Positions 45,468 to 54,193 are shown, counted from the stretch's first letter. The stretch: 64,000 nt of DNA from Bacillota bacterium (GCA_023511455.1 JAIMBJ010000001.1:189146-253145), one strand, 5' to 3'. Translations and numbers: made by a program. Notes: a model not told the origin generated them from the letters alone.

Positions 45468-47258
45468 TTATTGCCTTGCGGGCTGTTCCACGAACCGTTT
45501 CAGGATTTCCTCCTGGTCTGCAAACGACCATTGTTCGCCGTCGGTGTCCACCGTTACGCGCAGCTGCTCAAGGTCTTTGCGCAGCATCATCTGCTCGATG
45601 CTCTGCCCGGAGGGAATCATCGGGTAGACGTTTTCTTCGGTTGGCACGACGAAGTCGATGACCACCGGCTTATGTTTCTGGCTGAGCGCCTCTCGGAGGG
45701 CAGGTTCCACATCTTCCGCGCGGGTCACCTGCATGCCAATAGCCCCGTATGCCTCTGCCAGCTTCACAAAGTCGGGTGAGGCTTGCAGGTCGACATGGCT
45801 GTATCGTTCGCTCCAGAACAGTTCCTGCCACTGGCGCACCATGCCCAGCGAGCGGTTGTTGATAATCGCCACCACGATAGGCAGTTCGTACACCACGGCG
45901 GTCATCAGCTCCTGCACGGTCATCTGGAAGGAGCCATCGCCGTCGATGCACACCACCTTCTCGTTGGGTAGGGCGAGCTGTACGCCGATGGCGGCTGGCA
46001 ATCCGAAGCCCATAGTGCCCAGCCCACCAGAGGTGATAAACTGGCGCGGACGCTTGACCTTGTAGTATTGCGCTGCCCACATCTGGTGTTGCCCCACACC
46101 GGTGGTCACAATCGCATTGCCCTCCGTGACCCGCCAGATTTCGTCGATAACGTACTCCGCGTGCATCTGCCCGTCTTTGGGGTAGACGAGCGGGAACATT
46201 CGCTTCCATTCCATAATCTGGCGGTTCCATTCGGTGGCTGGGCGGGGTTCCACATATTTGAGCAGCTCCCGTAACACCGTCTTGACATCACCGACGATGG
46301 GGATGTCGCAGTGCACCACCTTGCCGATTTCCGCCGGGTCAATGTCGATGTGGATGACCTTGGCGTACTTGGCGAACTGGTCCAGCTTGCCGGTGACGCG
46401 GTCGTCGAAACGCGCTCCTACCGCAATCAGCAGGTCGCAGTTATGCACGGCGTGGTTGGCGTAGGCAGTGCCATGCATCCCCAGCATACCCAGGCTATTC
46501 GGGTGAGTTTCGTCGATGGCGCCTTTGCCCATCAGGGTGGTGGTCACCAGAATGTTGGTTCGCTCGGAAAGCTCGGTTATCTCCGCCTGTGCTCCCGATT
46601 GCACCGCACCACCGCCTACATACAGCACCGGGCGTTTCGCCTCTTTAATCGCCTGAGCGGCTTTGCGAATCTGCATTTCGTGTCCCCTGTACGTCGGGCG
46701 GTAGGAGGGAATATCCGGGTTCTTCTGATATGAAGACGGGTCCCACTCTATCTTGCCAAGGCTGACGTCCAGAGGGATGTCTACAAGCACAGGGCCGGGG
46801 CGCCCCGATCGCGCGATATAAAAGGCTTCGGCAATGACGCGCGGAATGTCTTCCGTGCGCCGCAGCAGATAGTTGTGTTTGGTAATCGGCATGGAGATGC
46901 CGATGGCATCGGTTTCCTGAAAAGCGTCTTTGCCGATGTAGGTGGTACGCACCTGCCCGGTGAGCGCGACCATGGGGATGGAATCCATTTGGGCGGTGGC
47001 GATTCCGGTGATGAGGTTGGTGGCTCCAGGACCGCTGGTGACCAGACATACGCCCACTTTGCCGGTAGCGCGCGCATAACCATCTGCCATGTGCGCTGCT
47101 CCCTGCTCATGGCGTACCAGGATGTGTTGAATGTCCCGGTAGTCGTACAGCGCGTCGTAGATGGGCAAGACCGCGCCGCCCGGGTAGCCGAAAATGTGCT
47201 CCACGCCTTCCTGTCGCAGACATTCCAGCAGGATTTGTGCTCCAGACCATTTTGCCAT
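45468..47258 (-). CDS. ilvB: Acetolactate synthase large (catalytic) subunit
   Basis: 596 residues from ATG 47258 (GGGAGGTCGTATTCAAC upstream; the frame from 47309 lies inside the T-box terminator). TPP-dependent enzyme: GYPGGAVLPIYDALYD, glutamate in HEQGAAHMADGYAR, GIATAQMDSIPMVALTGQV, and the TPP/Mg motif GDGSFQMTVQELMTAVVY. It joins two pyruvates to acetolactate or pyruvate with ketobutyrate to acetohydroxybutyrate. First gene behind the T-box leader. Confidence 0.97.
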   Translation of the reverse strand: MAKWSGAQILLECLRQEGVEHIFGYPGGAVLPIYDALYDYRDIQHILVRHEQGAAHMADGYARATGKVGVCLVTSGPGATNLITGIATAQMDSIPMVALTGQVRTTYIGKDAFQETDAIGISMPITKHNYLLRRTEDIPRVIAEAFYIARSGRPGPVLVDIPLDVSLGKIEWDPSSYQKNPDIPSYRPTYRGHEMQIRKAAQAIKEAKRPVLYVGGGAVQSGAQAEITELSERTNILVTTTLMGKGAIDETHPNSLGMLGMHGTAYANHAVHNCDLLIAVGARFDDRVTGKLDQFAKYAKVIHIDIDPAEIGKVVHCDIPIVGDVKTVLRELLKYVEPRPATEWNRQIMEWKRMFPLVYPKDGQMHAEYVIDEIWRVTEGNAIVTTGVGQHQMWAAQYYKVKRPRQFITSGGLGTMGFGLPAAIGVQLALPNEKVVCIDGDGSFQMTVQELMTAVVYELPIVVAIINNRSLGMVRQWQELFWSERYSHVDLQASPDFVKLAEAYGAIGMQVTRAEDVEPALREALSQKHKPVVIDFVVPTEENVYPMIPSGQSIEQMMLRKDLEQLRVTVDTDGEQWSFADQEEILKRFVEQPARQ

Positions 47259-47296
47259 GTTGAATACGACCTCCCTCTGTGTAGCCTTGATATTAC

Positions 47297-47328
47297 AAAA
47301 GCCTCTCATCCCTCAAGGGACGAGAGGC
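47297..47328 (-). terminator. T-box terminator hairpin
   Basis: Plus-strand stem GCCTCTCATCCC (47301-47312) with GGGACGAGAGGC (47317-47328) and a 4-nt loop; on the minus strand it is followed by TTTTGT. It stops the leader transcript before ilvB unless the antiterminator forms, when uncharged tRNA binds. Confidence 0.9.
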
Positions 47329-47611
47329 TTTATGACCTCACGCGGTACCACCCTTGTTGCTCGCGCCGGAGGGCGGGTACAGTAAACCGTTAACGGCTGC
47401 GCGAGCCACTCTTGCGCGATATCGGGCGCACCCGGAGAGACTTACTTGCAAGATGCCTCCTCTTTCAGCCTCTCTGCTCCGAGGCGAGTTTCGGCAGGGG
47501 CGTCTACTGCCTCGCACCCACCGGCAGCTCTCTGTAAGTCCGCCGTCTGCCTACTACTCCTCTTCATCGCGTTCCCGATATGAACTTGTCGATAGGATTG
47601 CTCTGATTGGT
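47297..47611 (-). promoter_or_regulatory. T-box leader (riboswitch), leucine-type, of the ilvB operon
   Basis: The T-box consensus GGGTGGTACCGCG is read on the minus strand at 47353-47341, just before a terminator. Stem I has the usual pieces: GAAGAGGAGTAG near the 5' end, AGAGAGCTGCCGG and GGTGCGAGGCAG in the distal loops. The specifier loop reads GAAACTCGCC on the minus strand, with CTC (47488-47486) as specifier, a leucine codon, followed by G. TGGT in the T-box pairs with NCCA when the discriminator base is A, as in tRNA-Leu. When uncharged tRNA-Leu accumulates, ilvB-ilvN-ilvC-leuA should be expressed. The leader is about 353 nt. Confidence 0.88.
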
Positions 47612-47617
47612 GCATAA

Positions 47618-47647
47618 TTTATACCATACATGCTGCCGGTTTGTCAA
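47618..47647 (-). promoter_or_regulatory. Promoter of the T-box operon
   Basis: On the minus strand TTGACA (47647-47642), 18-nt spacer and TATAAA (47623-47618) with TGG before it (extended -10). The start of the leader would be about 47611. Confidence 0.78.
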
Positions 47648-47791
47648 GGTTTGGCGAGGCGCGAACATGAATAGAAGTGAAAAACCTTGTTAGCATTTCG
47701 TTAAGCGTTTATCCCAGGGTATGGGCTTTGGAGGAACCGCGTAGCGATACCTGTTTACCATAGAAGGCGTTGGTGGGTTTCTGATAAAACA

Positions 47792-47819
47792 CAGCAGCCC
47801 GTCCTCGGACGGGCTGCTG
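47792..47819 (-). terminator. Terminator of the PEP-CTERM gene
   Basis: CAGCAGCCCGTCC (47792-47804) pairs with GGACGGGCTGCTG (47807-47819). On the minus strand the stem is followed by TGTTTT. It ends the PEP-CTERM transcript and separates it from the ilv operon promoter. Confidence 0.85.
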
Positions 47820-47845
47820 GAGACGGAGGCTTTGCGCTGGCGGGA

Positions 47846-48418
47846 CTAGCTGGTGCGACGCCGCCGCACCGAGTAACCCAACAGCCCTGCGATACCTGTG
47901 CCCAGAGCCAGCAATCCACCCGGCTCGGGTACGGGGACCAGGCTAATCGTGAGCAGATAGTCGATATCCTGCGGATGCGTGCCGTTGAACGGAATGCCGT
48001 CGTCGCCAAGGAACGTGGAACCGACATCGGGATAACCACTGACTGCCACTCGCCAGTTGCCGTTGCTGTTCACCAGGCCCGCAAGCACGTTGGGAGTGTA
48101 CAGGTCATATGCAACCAGGCTCCCTGCGGGGTCGAACAGACCCAGTGCGCTTGCTCCACTGGGCGAATTGGGTAGCGTTACGAGGTTTACAGCCAAAAAG
48201 TCCCCGGTCAGCAAGGGAATCTGGAAGTAGTCCACATCACCTGGCTTCACCTTCCCCAGAATGCTCACCGAGCCAGTGGGATTGAATAGCCCGCGGGCAA
48301 TCAGCTGAGCAGTGCCGAACGCATCATTGGGCTCGACCTCAGGTATGGGGGTTCCTGCGAGCACTGGCACTGTGAGTGCCACGCCTACTGCTATCAGAAC
48401 AGCCTTTATCTTACGCAT
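47846..48418 (-). CDS. PEP-CTERM sorting-signal protein, secreted
   Basis: 190 residues. Signal peptide about 1-21 (VALTVPVLAG). The mature part has EVEPNDAFGTAQLI, the pattern seen at the start of PPC-type beta-sandwich domains, and LKP-type GDVDYFQI. The C-terminus is VPEPGG followed by a hydrophobic helix (LLALGTGIAGLLGYS) and RRRR, the PEP-CTERM tripartite signal. It is thus exported and handled by an exosortase (EpsH type), with likely attachment to the cell surface or exopolysaccharide. The exosortase gene is not in the window. AAAGGAGG before the ATG and a clear sigma-54 promoter upstream. Confidence 0.9.
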   Translation of the reverse strand: MRKIKAVLIAVGVALTVPVLAGTPIPEVEPNDAFGTAQLIARGLFNPTGSVSILGKVKPGDVDYFQIPLLTGDFLAVNLVTLPNSPSGASALGLFDPAGSLVAYDLYTPNVLAGLVNSNGNWRVAVSGYPDVGSTFLGDDGIPFNGTHPQDIDYLLTISLVPVPEPGGLLALGTGIAGLLGYSVRRRRTS

Positions 48419-48457
48419 ACTCCATCCTCCTTTCTAATCATACCCATTCTTACTATA

Positions 48458-48475
48458 GTGCAAGATTCGTGCCAA
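48458..48475 (-). promoter_or_regulatory. Sigma-54 (RpoN) promoter of the PEP-CTERM gene
   Basis: On the minus strand the sequence TTGGCACGAATCTTGCAC (48475-48458) gives the -24 GG and the -12 GC with ten bases between them, matching TGGCACG-N4-TTGC. The start would be near 48448, about 30 nt before the ATG. It needs RpoN and an enhancer-binding activator; neither gene is in the window. Confidence 0.85.
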
Positions 48476-48541
48476 AACAAGGGGTAAGCCCGCCTTTTTT
48501 CGAAAAAGCCGTAAATAATACCTGATTTGTATCTTAATTTG

Positions 48542-50266
48542 CTAATCATCACTCACGGGCAAAGCGTTGAATGCAAACACGGATTGTCGTATCGTTTGCA
48601 TGGCTTCTTTCACCAGCCACATCGCCAGCAGCAAAATCACGCCTGCGATACTCAGAAGCAGCCAGTTGCCCTGATTCCAGAAGTTCCACATGCTCCAGAG
48701 CAGTGCGCTGACGGTCACCACCAGCATGAATGCCATTGGTACAGCAGTATAGGCGGAGGCGCGTCCAAGTGCACGCAAGTAAAGCGATACCACCAGCAAC
48801 GATAGCCCCGCCAGCAACTGATTGGATGTGCCGAACAGCTGCCAGAGAATAGAACCCAGCGGCTTCAGTTGACCGGTGACGGGGTCCGGCGAGCGCATCA
48901 GTGCAAACCCGCCGATGAAGCAAACAGCAACGGCGGTAGCCACCAGCGGACGTTGCAACACAGAAAGTCTCCACGCGCCGCCAAGCTCCTGAATGTTGTA
49001 GCGGATGAGGCGCGTGCCGCTGTCCAGCGTTGTTAGAGCGAAGCCCACCGCCACCGTGGCGATGAACACTTTTGCCAGGTCTAAAGGCAAGCCGCAGGAC
49101 GAGATAATGACCCCTGCACCGTGAACGAAGTTGGACAGGGCGTGAGTACCTGCGGATTTCCAGTCGGCGTAGCGGCTGGACCATTCACCAAAGGAGCCAA
49201 AGCCCGCCGATACGCTCACCAGTGCCAGCGTCGCCAGCAAGCCTTCGGTGAGCATACCCCCGTAAGCCACAGGCTGTACGTGGCTCTCCTTCGACAGCTG
49301 CTTGGAAGTGGTACCTGAAGCTACCAGTGCGTGAAAACCGGATACCGCTCCGCAGGCTACGGTGATAAACAGCATGGGAAACAGCGGTTGTAGCCCCTGT
49401 GCCGAAGCATTGACCGCAGGCGCGACCATCTGCGGACTACCCGCCACCGTTCCCACGAACAGCAGCACCATGCCCAGATAGAGCTGGAAAGAGTTCACGT
49501 AGTCCCGCGGTTGTAGCAAAAGCCATACAGGCAGGATGGAAGCCACGAAGGCATAAAGCATCAGCGCATACGTCCAACGTTGCGGATTCAGGCTGATGCC
49601 TGCCACACCGGTTACTGGGAGCCTCACACCTATCCAGATGAAAAGCAGGCTCAAGGCAACCGCCCCAACGGTCAGAGGAGCCAGCGGTAAGCGCACGCGG
49701 TAATGCAGAACACCGACCACCAGTGCAATCACAATGAGCATCGTGCTGGGCAGAACGGCTTGAGGAACGTGTCCTCCTTCTGCCGCACCTGCGCCCGGTG
49801 CAAACAGGGTCGAGATATTGACGACAAACACTCCCATTGCCAGCGAGAGGGCGAAAATGGCGAACAGCAAAAACAACGTGCGGGCACGATGCCCCATGAC
49901 ATCGGCGGTAACATCGGCGATGGAACGCGCCCGGTTTCGTATGGAGGCGACCAGACAACCAGCATCATGCACTGCGCCGATGAAGATGCTTCCTATCACA
50001 ATCCAGATGAGCGCAGGGAGCCATCCCCAAACCACAGCAATAGCCGGTCCCAGAAGAGGCCCCAGCCCGGCGATAGAAGCGAAATGGTGTCCGAACAGCA
50101 CCGGCGCAGGCGCGGGCACGTAGTCCACATCGTCTCTCAGCGTGTGGGCTGGGGTAGGGGAAGCGTCGTCAACTCCAAAAACCCGTTTGACCAGGAAAGT
50201 ACCGTACCATCGATACGCGACGAGCAACACAACCGCCACGAAGGCTATTACCCAAACCGCCGGCAA
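48542..50266 (-). CDS. cstA: Carbon starvation protein A (CstA) family transporter
   Basis: 574 residues with about 15 hydrophobic segments. FGHHFASIAGLGPLLGPAIAVVWGWLPALIWIVIG in part, FIGAVHDAGCL and SGFHALVASGTTSKQL are CstA phrases. E. coli CstA is about 700 residues; this shorter form is common outside Proteobacteria. Members import peptides or pyruvate across the inner membrane under carbon limits. It lies 18 nt after panD and is the last gene of the ccm transcript. No CsrA or cAMP site is visible in the short gap. Confidence 0.9.
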   Translation of the reverse strand: MPAVWVIAFVAVVLLVAYRWYGTFLVKRVFGVDDASPTPAHTLRDDVDYVPAPAPVLFGHHFASIAGLGPLLGPAIAVVWGWLPALIWIVIGSIFIGAVHDAGCLVASIRNRARSIADVTADVMGHRARTLFLLFAIFALSLAMGVFVVNISTLFAPGAGAAEGGHVPQAVLPSTMLIVIALVVGVLHYRVRLPLAPLTVGAVALSLLFIWIGVRLPVTGVAGISLNPQRWTYALMLYAFVASILPVWLLLQPRDYVNSFQLYLGMVLLFVGTVAGSPQMVAPAVNASAQGLQPLFPMLFITVACGAVSGFHALVASGTTSKQLSKESHVQPVAYGGMLTEGLLATLALVSVSAGFGSFGEWSSRYADWKSAGTHALSNFVHGAGVIISSCGLPLDLAKVFIATVAVGFALTTLDSGTRLIRYNIQELGGAWRLSVLQRPLVATAVAVCFIGGFALMRSPDPVTGQLKPLGSILWQLFGTSNQLLAGLSLLVVSLYLRALGRASAYTAVPMAFMLVVTVSALLWSMWNFWNQGNWLLLSIAGVILLLAMWLVKEAMQTIRQSVFAFNALPVSDD

Positions 50267-50284
50267 TACGAGTTCTCCCCCCTT

Positions 50285-50632
50285 CTACAAATATTTCACA
50301 AAGCGATTGCTGTCGTCCACGAGGATGATGCGTGGAGTGATGGGCTCGTCGGCAAGGGCGAACGCGGCGATAATCACTTTGTGCCCTGCCGACACTTTGA
50401 GCGCAGCAGCACCGTTGACGCAAATGACCCCGCTACCCGGCTCTCCGGCGATAGCGTAAGTTTCGAACCGCTCGCCATTGGTCAGATCCCACACGTGTAC
50501 GAGCTCGCCCGGCAGAAGGTCTACTCGCTCCATCAGGTCGGAGTCGATGGTAATACTGCCGATATAGTCCACGTTTGCTTCGGTGATGGTAGCACGGTGG
50601 ATTTTGCTTTTCAGCATCTGCCGAAGCACCAT
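50285..50632 (-). CDS. panD: Aspartate 1-decarboxylase
   Basis: 115 residues, standard. Self-cleaving pyruvoyl enzyme: cleavage site YIGSITID between Gly25 and Ser26, with HRATITEANVDY and NGAAALKVSAGHKVIIAAFA. It makes beta-alanine from aspartate for pantothenate. It begins 3 nt after the ccmF stop (GGAGGACATTAGCGC before the ATG), so it is in the ccm transcript, away from panB and panC. Confidence 0.97.
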   Translation of the reverse strand: MVLRQMLKSKIHRATITEANVDYIGSITIDSDLMERVDLLPGELVHVWDLTNGERFETYAIAGEPGSGVICVNGAAALKVSAGHKVIIAAFALADEPITPRIILVDDSNRFVKYL

Positions 50633-50635
50633 GCG

Positions 50636-52978
50636 CTAATGTCCTCCTGTGACCCCCGGAGCCGGCCTCGTGCGGGCTTTGGGCTGTTTACCCACCTCAA
50701 CCGGTGCTGTAACGGGTTCCTGTTGCTCCTGCTGCAGCTCGACGAACCGACGTCGCATAGCTATTCCTCCGCCGAGCATCATCAGTATCGTGCCGAGCCA
50801 CACGAGGTTGATGAGCGGTTTCATCTTGACCTCCACCGGCACGAGCACATGGTCGGGCATGGTGGTCTGCCCAGGCATCCCCGCGAAGCGCAGGACAACC
50901 ATGCGTTCGTTGGCGTTAATCTCGTCGGGATACAGCACGACCTGTCCGCCACCGGGAAGATTGACAGGCTTGGAACCCTTGCCCAACACCGCCTCGGGCA
51001 CCAGCTCCGTCTTCTTTCCCTTATATTCTACATCAAGCACTGCGCCGATGCTCATGTCGGCGTCGCCCATCGCGCCCTTTACCTGAAAGCTCTTGAAGTG
51101 GATGGTGTAATCACCCATCTTCTTGGTCTCGCCTCGACGGATAGGCAGGCTTTTACCGCGGTCTTCCACTCGTTCGATGACCCCTGCCCCGTCACTTCCG
51201 ATAGCGATGTAAAGGTCGTACAGGGGGTGCTTATGGACATATGGCTCCGCCACGCGGCGCGGCTGCATGGGGTTGTGGGTGTCGAAATAGTATACAGGGC
51301 GCGCTTCGAAGCTCTTGCCTCCCTTCAAATGTTCGAACTTCAAGCGCACGGCGTTATCCTTGCCCATCTCCTCATCGGGATGGGTCATGCCCGCGTAGCT
51401 CACTTTGTAGCCGAACATCTGAGCGGTGATGCCGTTGGTGATGACAGCCTGTCCCTTCTGCTCGTAAAACGCGCTGGCAGCAGATCCCACAAGCACCAGC
51501 CCCACACCCACATGGGTCAGGTAGCCCCCGATGCTCATCGGGCTTTGCTTTGCCAGACGCCAGACCAGTATCGCATTGGACAGGATGGTGAAAGTCGCCA
51601 GCAGCATCAGGAAGAACACTCCGAGTGCCACAGGCAACCGCATAAAGTACGACAGGAAGGCGACTACCAACCCGATCACCAGCGTGGCGTACCAGGGTGC
51701 CGAAATGCGCTCCAGAAACGCATCGGTGTTATCGACCTTTCGCCAGCTCAGGAACGGCACCAGCCCCAGCAGTAACAGCATCAGGTAGGCAAACGGTGCA
51801 TTGGCGATGTGGTAGTATCGGATTTCCACAGCGCTACTCTGTTTCGCAATGAGCAACGAAATGATGGGCATCGACGCACCGATCAGCGTTAGCCCCGCAA
51901 TGAGCACGAGCGAAATGATGCCCAGCGAGAACGCCATATCGCGCGACAGGAAGCCTTCCGCGGTCTGCTTTGCGGGAATGCTGCGCAGACGGACCAGCCA
52001 CAGTCCAAGCCCGCCCACGGTGTAGGTGAGCAGCATGGCAACTACCAGCCCGAGTGCCCCCTTCGCCAGTGCGTCAAAGGCGTGCACCGACGATTCCGCA
52101 AGCGCGCCGCTGCGTGTCATGTAGGTTCCATAGAAGAACAGGGGCGCGCCGAGCAGAGCCATCAGCAGGTTAGAGCGGTGCAGCCCACCGCGATGACGCT
52201 GCAACATCAGCCCATGAATCAGCCCGGTAATCACAATCCAGGGCACCAATGCAGAGTTTTCCACCGGGTCCCATGCCCAGAAGCCGCCCCATCCGAGCGT
52301 CACATAAGCCCAGTAGCCGCCCAGTATCAACCCTGCGCCCAGAGTCACCCAGCACAGGATGACGAATGGCATGGCGATTTGCGCCCAGCCATCCCAGTCC
52401 TTACGCAGCAGTGCCGCCACGGCAATGGAGAAGGGGATGGCAAGCGCGGCAAAACCGATGAAGATAACCGGCGGATGTATGGCCATCCAGTAGTTCTGCA
52501 GAAGCGGATTCAGCCCCATGCCCTCGGGCGGCACCTCGCTGGGCGGGTACTGCAGAAATGGCGATTGTTTGGTCAGTATCGCCATCAGGAAGGCGAGGAT
52601 ACTGCTGTACACCGCCATCGTCAGCGGTTCATAGCGTTGCAGTCGGCGTATGAGAGGCAGTCCCAGCAGGGCTGTCCAGAACGCCCACAGCAGGAAGCTG
52701 CCCTCCTGCCCCGCCCAAGCCGAAGAGAGTTTGTAGTACCAGGGCAGGTCGCTGGAGCTGAAGTTGGCGACGTACACCACGCTGAAATCGCTGCGCATAC
52801 AAAGCAGGATCAGGATGCCAAATGCTGTTACTGCACTGAAAACGGCAAGGGCATACGTCCGCCGTGCCCACACGAGCCATCCTTCCTGCCTGGCAGCGAG
52901 CGCAAACAGCACGGTTGCTGTCACCGCGCCCGCCGCGCCGAGATAGATAACAAGCCGTCCCCATTCCGCGGTGTTCAT
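50636..52978 (-). CDS. ccmF: Haem lyase component CcmF of cytochrome c maturation
   Basis: 780 residues from ATG 52978 (AGGAGAGCTCACA upstream). About 14-15 membrane helices with the tryptophan-rich motif WGGFWAWDPVENSALVPW and haem-ligand histidines such as NYWMAIHPPVIFIGF. Periplasmic, with a large soluble C-terminal region (to ~780). It joins haem from CcmE to apocytochromes c. Overlaps ccmE by 4 nt (ATGA). ccmG and ccmH do not follow; panD and cstA do. Confidence 0.96.
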   Translation of the reverse strand: MNTAEWGRLVIYLGAAGAVTATVLFALAARQEGWLVWARRTYALAVFSAVTAFGILILLCMRSDFSVVYVANFSSSDLPWYYKLSSAWAGQEGSFLLWAFWTALLGLPLIRRLQRYEPLTMAVYSSILAFLMAILTKQSPFLQYPPSEVPPEGMGLNPLLQNYWMAIHPPVIFIGFAALAIPFSIAVAALLRKDWDGWAQIAMPFVILCWVTLGAGLILGGYWAYVTLGWGGFWAWDPVENSALVPWIVITGLIHGLMLQRHRGGLHRSNLLMALLGAPLFFYGTYMTRSGALAESSVHAFDALAKGALGLVVAMLLTYTVGGLGLWLVRLRSIPAKQTAEGFLSRDMAFSLGIISLVLIAGLTLIGASMPIISLLIAKQSSAVEIRYYHIANAPFAYLMLLLLGLVPFLSWRKVDNTDAFLERISAPWYATLVIGLVVAFLSYFMRLPVALGVFFLMLLATFTILSNAILVWRLAKQSPMSIGGYLTHVGVGLVLVGSAASAFYEQKGQAVITNGITAQMFGYKVSYAGMTHPDEEMGKDNAVRLKFEHLKGGKSFEARPVYYFDTHNPMQPRRVAEPYVHKHPLYDLYIAIGSDGAGVIERVEDRGKSLPIRRGETKKMGDYTIHFKSFQVKGAMGDADMSIGAVLDVEYKGKKTELVPEAVLGKGSKPVNLPGGGQVVLYPDEINANERMVVLRFAGMPGQTTMPDHVLVPVEVKMKPLINLVWLGTILMMLGGGIAMRRRFVELQQEQQEPVTAPVEVGKQPKARTRPAPGVTGGH

Positions 52979-53367
52979 TGTGAGCTCTCCTGATATTCCT
53001 GCATCTCCTTGCCCTGATACTTCGATGGGCACTTGTACAGGATTTTTTCCGCGACGAACACGTCGCCCTTCATCTGCCCGATGGCTACCACCTCTGTGGC
53101 ATCCTGGATGTTGCCTTGAGCCAGCTTGGGATGCACCACAGGCAGGAGGTCACCTTTGGCATCCTGTATGGTGAACCGAGTCTGCAGTCGGGTATGGTCT
53201 ATCTGTACGGACCCCTGTACCAGCTGTCCTTTCACCTGCACCTTTCGGGTGCTTTCTCGCGCCTCGGCTACCGACACATAAGGCACTATGGTCTCCATCA
53301 TCGCGCGCCCTGCCAAAAATAGACCCAGCGCGATGAAACCCATGGCGAAAAGGTAAGCCTTTTTCAC
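52975..53367 (-). CDS. ccmE: Haem chaperone CcmE, variant with CxxxY motif
   Basis: 130 residues from GTG 53367. An N-terminal anchor helix (AYLFAMGFIALGLFLAG), then a beta-barrel core and the C-terminal haem segment ILYKCPSKYQGKEM. Standard CcmE has His in HxxxY; here Cys113 and Tyr117 form CxxxY. That variant is known from some archaea and Desulfovibrio, where haem binds through cysteine. Overlaps ccmD (GTGA) and ccmF (ATGA). It carries haem in the periplasm from CcmABCD to CcmF. Confidence 0.9.
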   Translation of the reverse strand: MKKAYLFAMGFIALGLFLAGRAMMETIVPYVSVAEARESTRKVQVKGQLVQGSVQIDHTRLQTRFTIQDAKGDLLPVVHPKLAQGNIQDATEVVAIGQMKGDVFVAEKILYKCPSKYQGKEMQEYQESSQ

Positions 53368-53492
53368 CGATGTCCCTCCTCTTCGAACCGTTTTTCCAGT
53401 GCCCGCAGGCGCATGTCCAGCCAGAACAGGTAGCTGAATATACCTGCCCATACCACCAACGGGATAATCATGTATGTCAGTAGTGGGTTCAT
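53364..53492 (-). CDS. ccmD: CcmD-like small membrane protein
   Basis: 42 codons, ATG at 53492, stop at 53364. MNPLLTYMIIPLVVWAGIFS leads a membrane helix with a WLDMRLRALEKRFEEE charged helix behind it, the usual CcmD design (one helix, then a basic-acidic cytoplasmic tail). It overlaps ccmC by 4 nt (ATGA) and ccmE by 3-4 nt, exactly where CcmD is expected. It stabilises CcmC and releases holo-CcmE. Confidence 0.85.
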   Translation of the reverse strand: MNPLLTYMIIPLVVWAGIFSYLFWLDMRLRALEKRFEEEGHR

Positions 53493-54193
53493 CGTATTTC
53501 TCCAGCCAGTTGGGATTCAGGTTGCGTCACGCGCTGGCTTTGCTGGCGCAGGCGAGCCTCCGCCAGTTCCACCCGCAGTCTCAGCCGAAACATCCATACG
53601 AAAATCGCCATCAGCCCCGCGAAGAAGCTCCACAGGGTAATGCGGTACTCCGTGTCCAGCCCCGAGCGAGAGAACAGCGTGTTTGTCGGGTGCAACGATT
53701 CCACGACGCGAGGCAAGATCCAGATGAGAAAGACCATTGCCGGGAAAGCCAGTAAGGCGTATGCTGCCGAGAGGCGTGCCCGTTTGCTCTTCTCTTCCAC
53801 CGCGCCACGTAACACGAAATACGCCGCGTATACCAGCATCAGCATCACAATGGAGGTCTCGCGCGGATCCCAGTTCCACGCGCTGCCCCACTGTTCCATC
53901 GCGAACAGCGAGCCGGTTACCGTTGCCAGCACCGCGAAGAGCATCCCCAGCTCCGCCGCTGCGTTGGCTTGGCTATCGGTCAGCGGGTCGCGCGAGCGCA
54001 GATATTTCCACGAGTACACCGCGTTGACGAGAAAGGCAACGAAGGTAAGGATAGCACAGGGCACATGGAAAACGACGATTCGTGCGGTTTCGGGACTGCG
54101 AAACCCCTCCGCGGGCGGCAACCAAAGGAACGCAGCAACCGTCACACCTGCAATCCAGATGCCTGTGAGTATCTGAATGGTTCTGTTCATCAT
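53489..54193 (-). CDS. ccmC: Haem exporter membrane protein CcmC
   Basis: 234 residues, six membrane helices. WGSAWNWDPRETS tryptophan motif, haem ligands in VFHVPCA and ESLHPTN. It loads haem onto CcmE at the outer face of the inner membrane. It starts directly at the ccmB stop and overlaps ccmD. The C-terminus is a charged helix (about 215-234). Confidence 0.96.
   Translation of the reverse strand: MMNRTIQILTGIWIAGVTVAAFLWLPPAEGFRSPETARIVVFHVPCAILTFVAFLVNAVYSWKYLRSRDPLTDSQANAAAELGMLFAVLATVTGSLFAMEQWGSAWNWDPRETSIVMLMLVYAAYFVLRGAVEEKSKRARLSAAYALLAFPAMVFLIWILPRVVESLHPTNTLFSRSGLDTEYRITLWSFFAGLMAIFVWMFRLRLRVELAEARLRQQSQRVTQPESQLAGEIR

Noticed and set aside
47270-47309. Upstream start of ilvB at 47309
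   Set aside because: It would start in the T-box terminator; ATG 47258 has a ribosome site and matches the family start.
49703-51775. 690-codon open frame on the plus strand
   Set aside because: It runs antisense across cstA, panD and ccmF, which are clear families. High GC and reverse codon bias make such long shadows.
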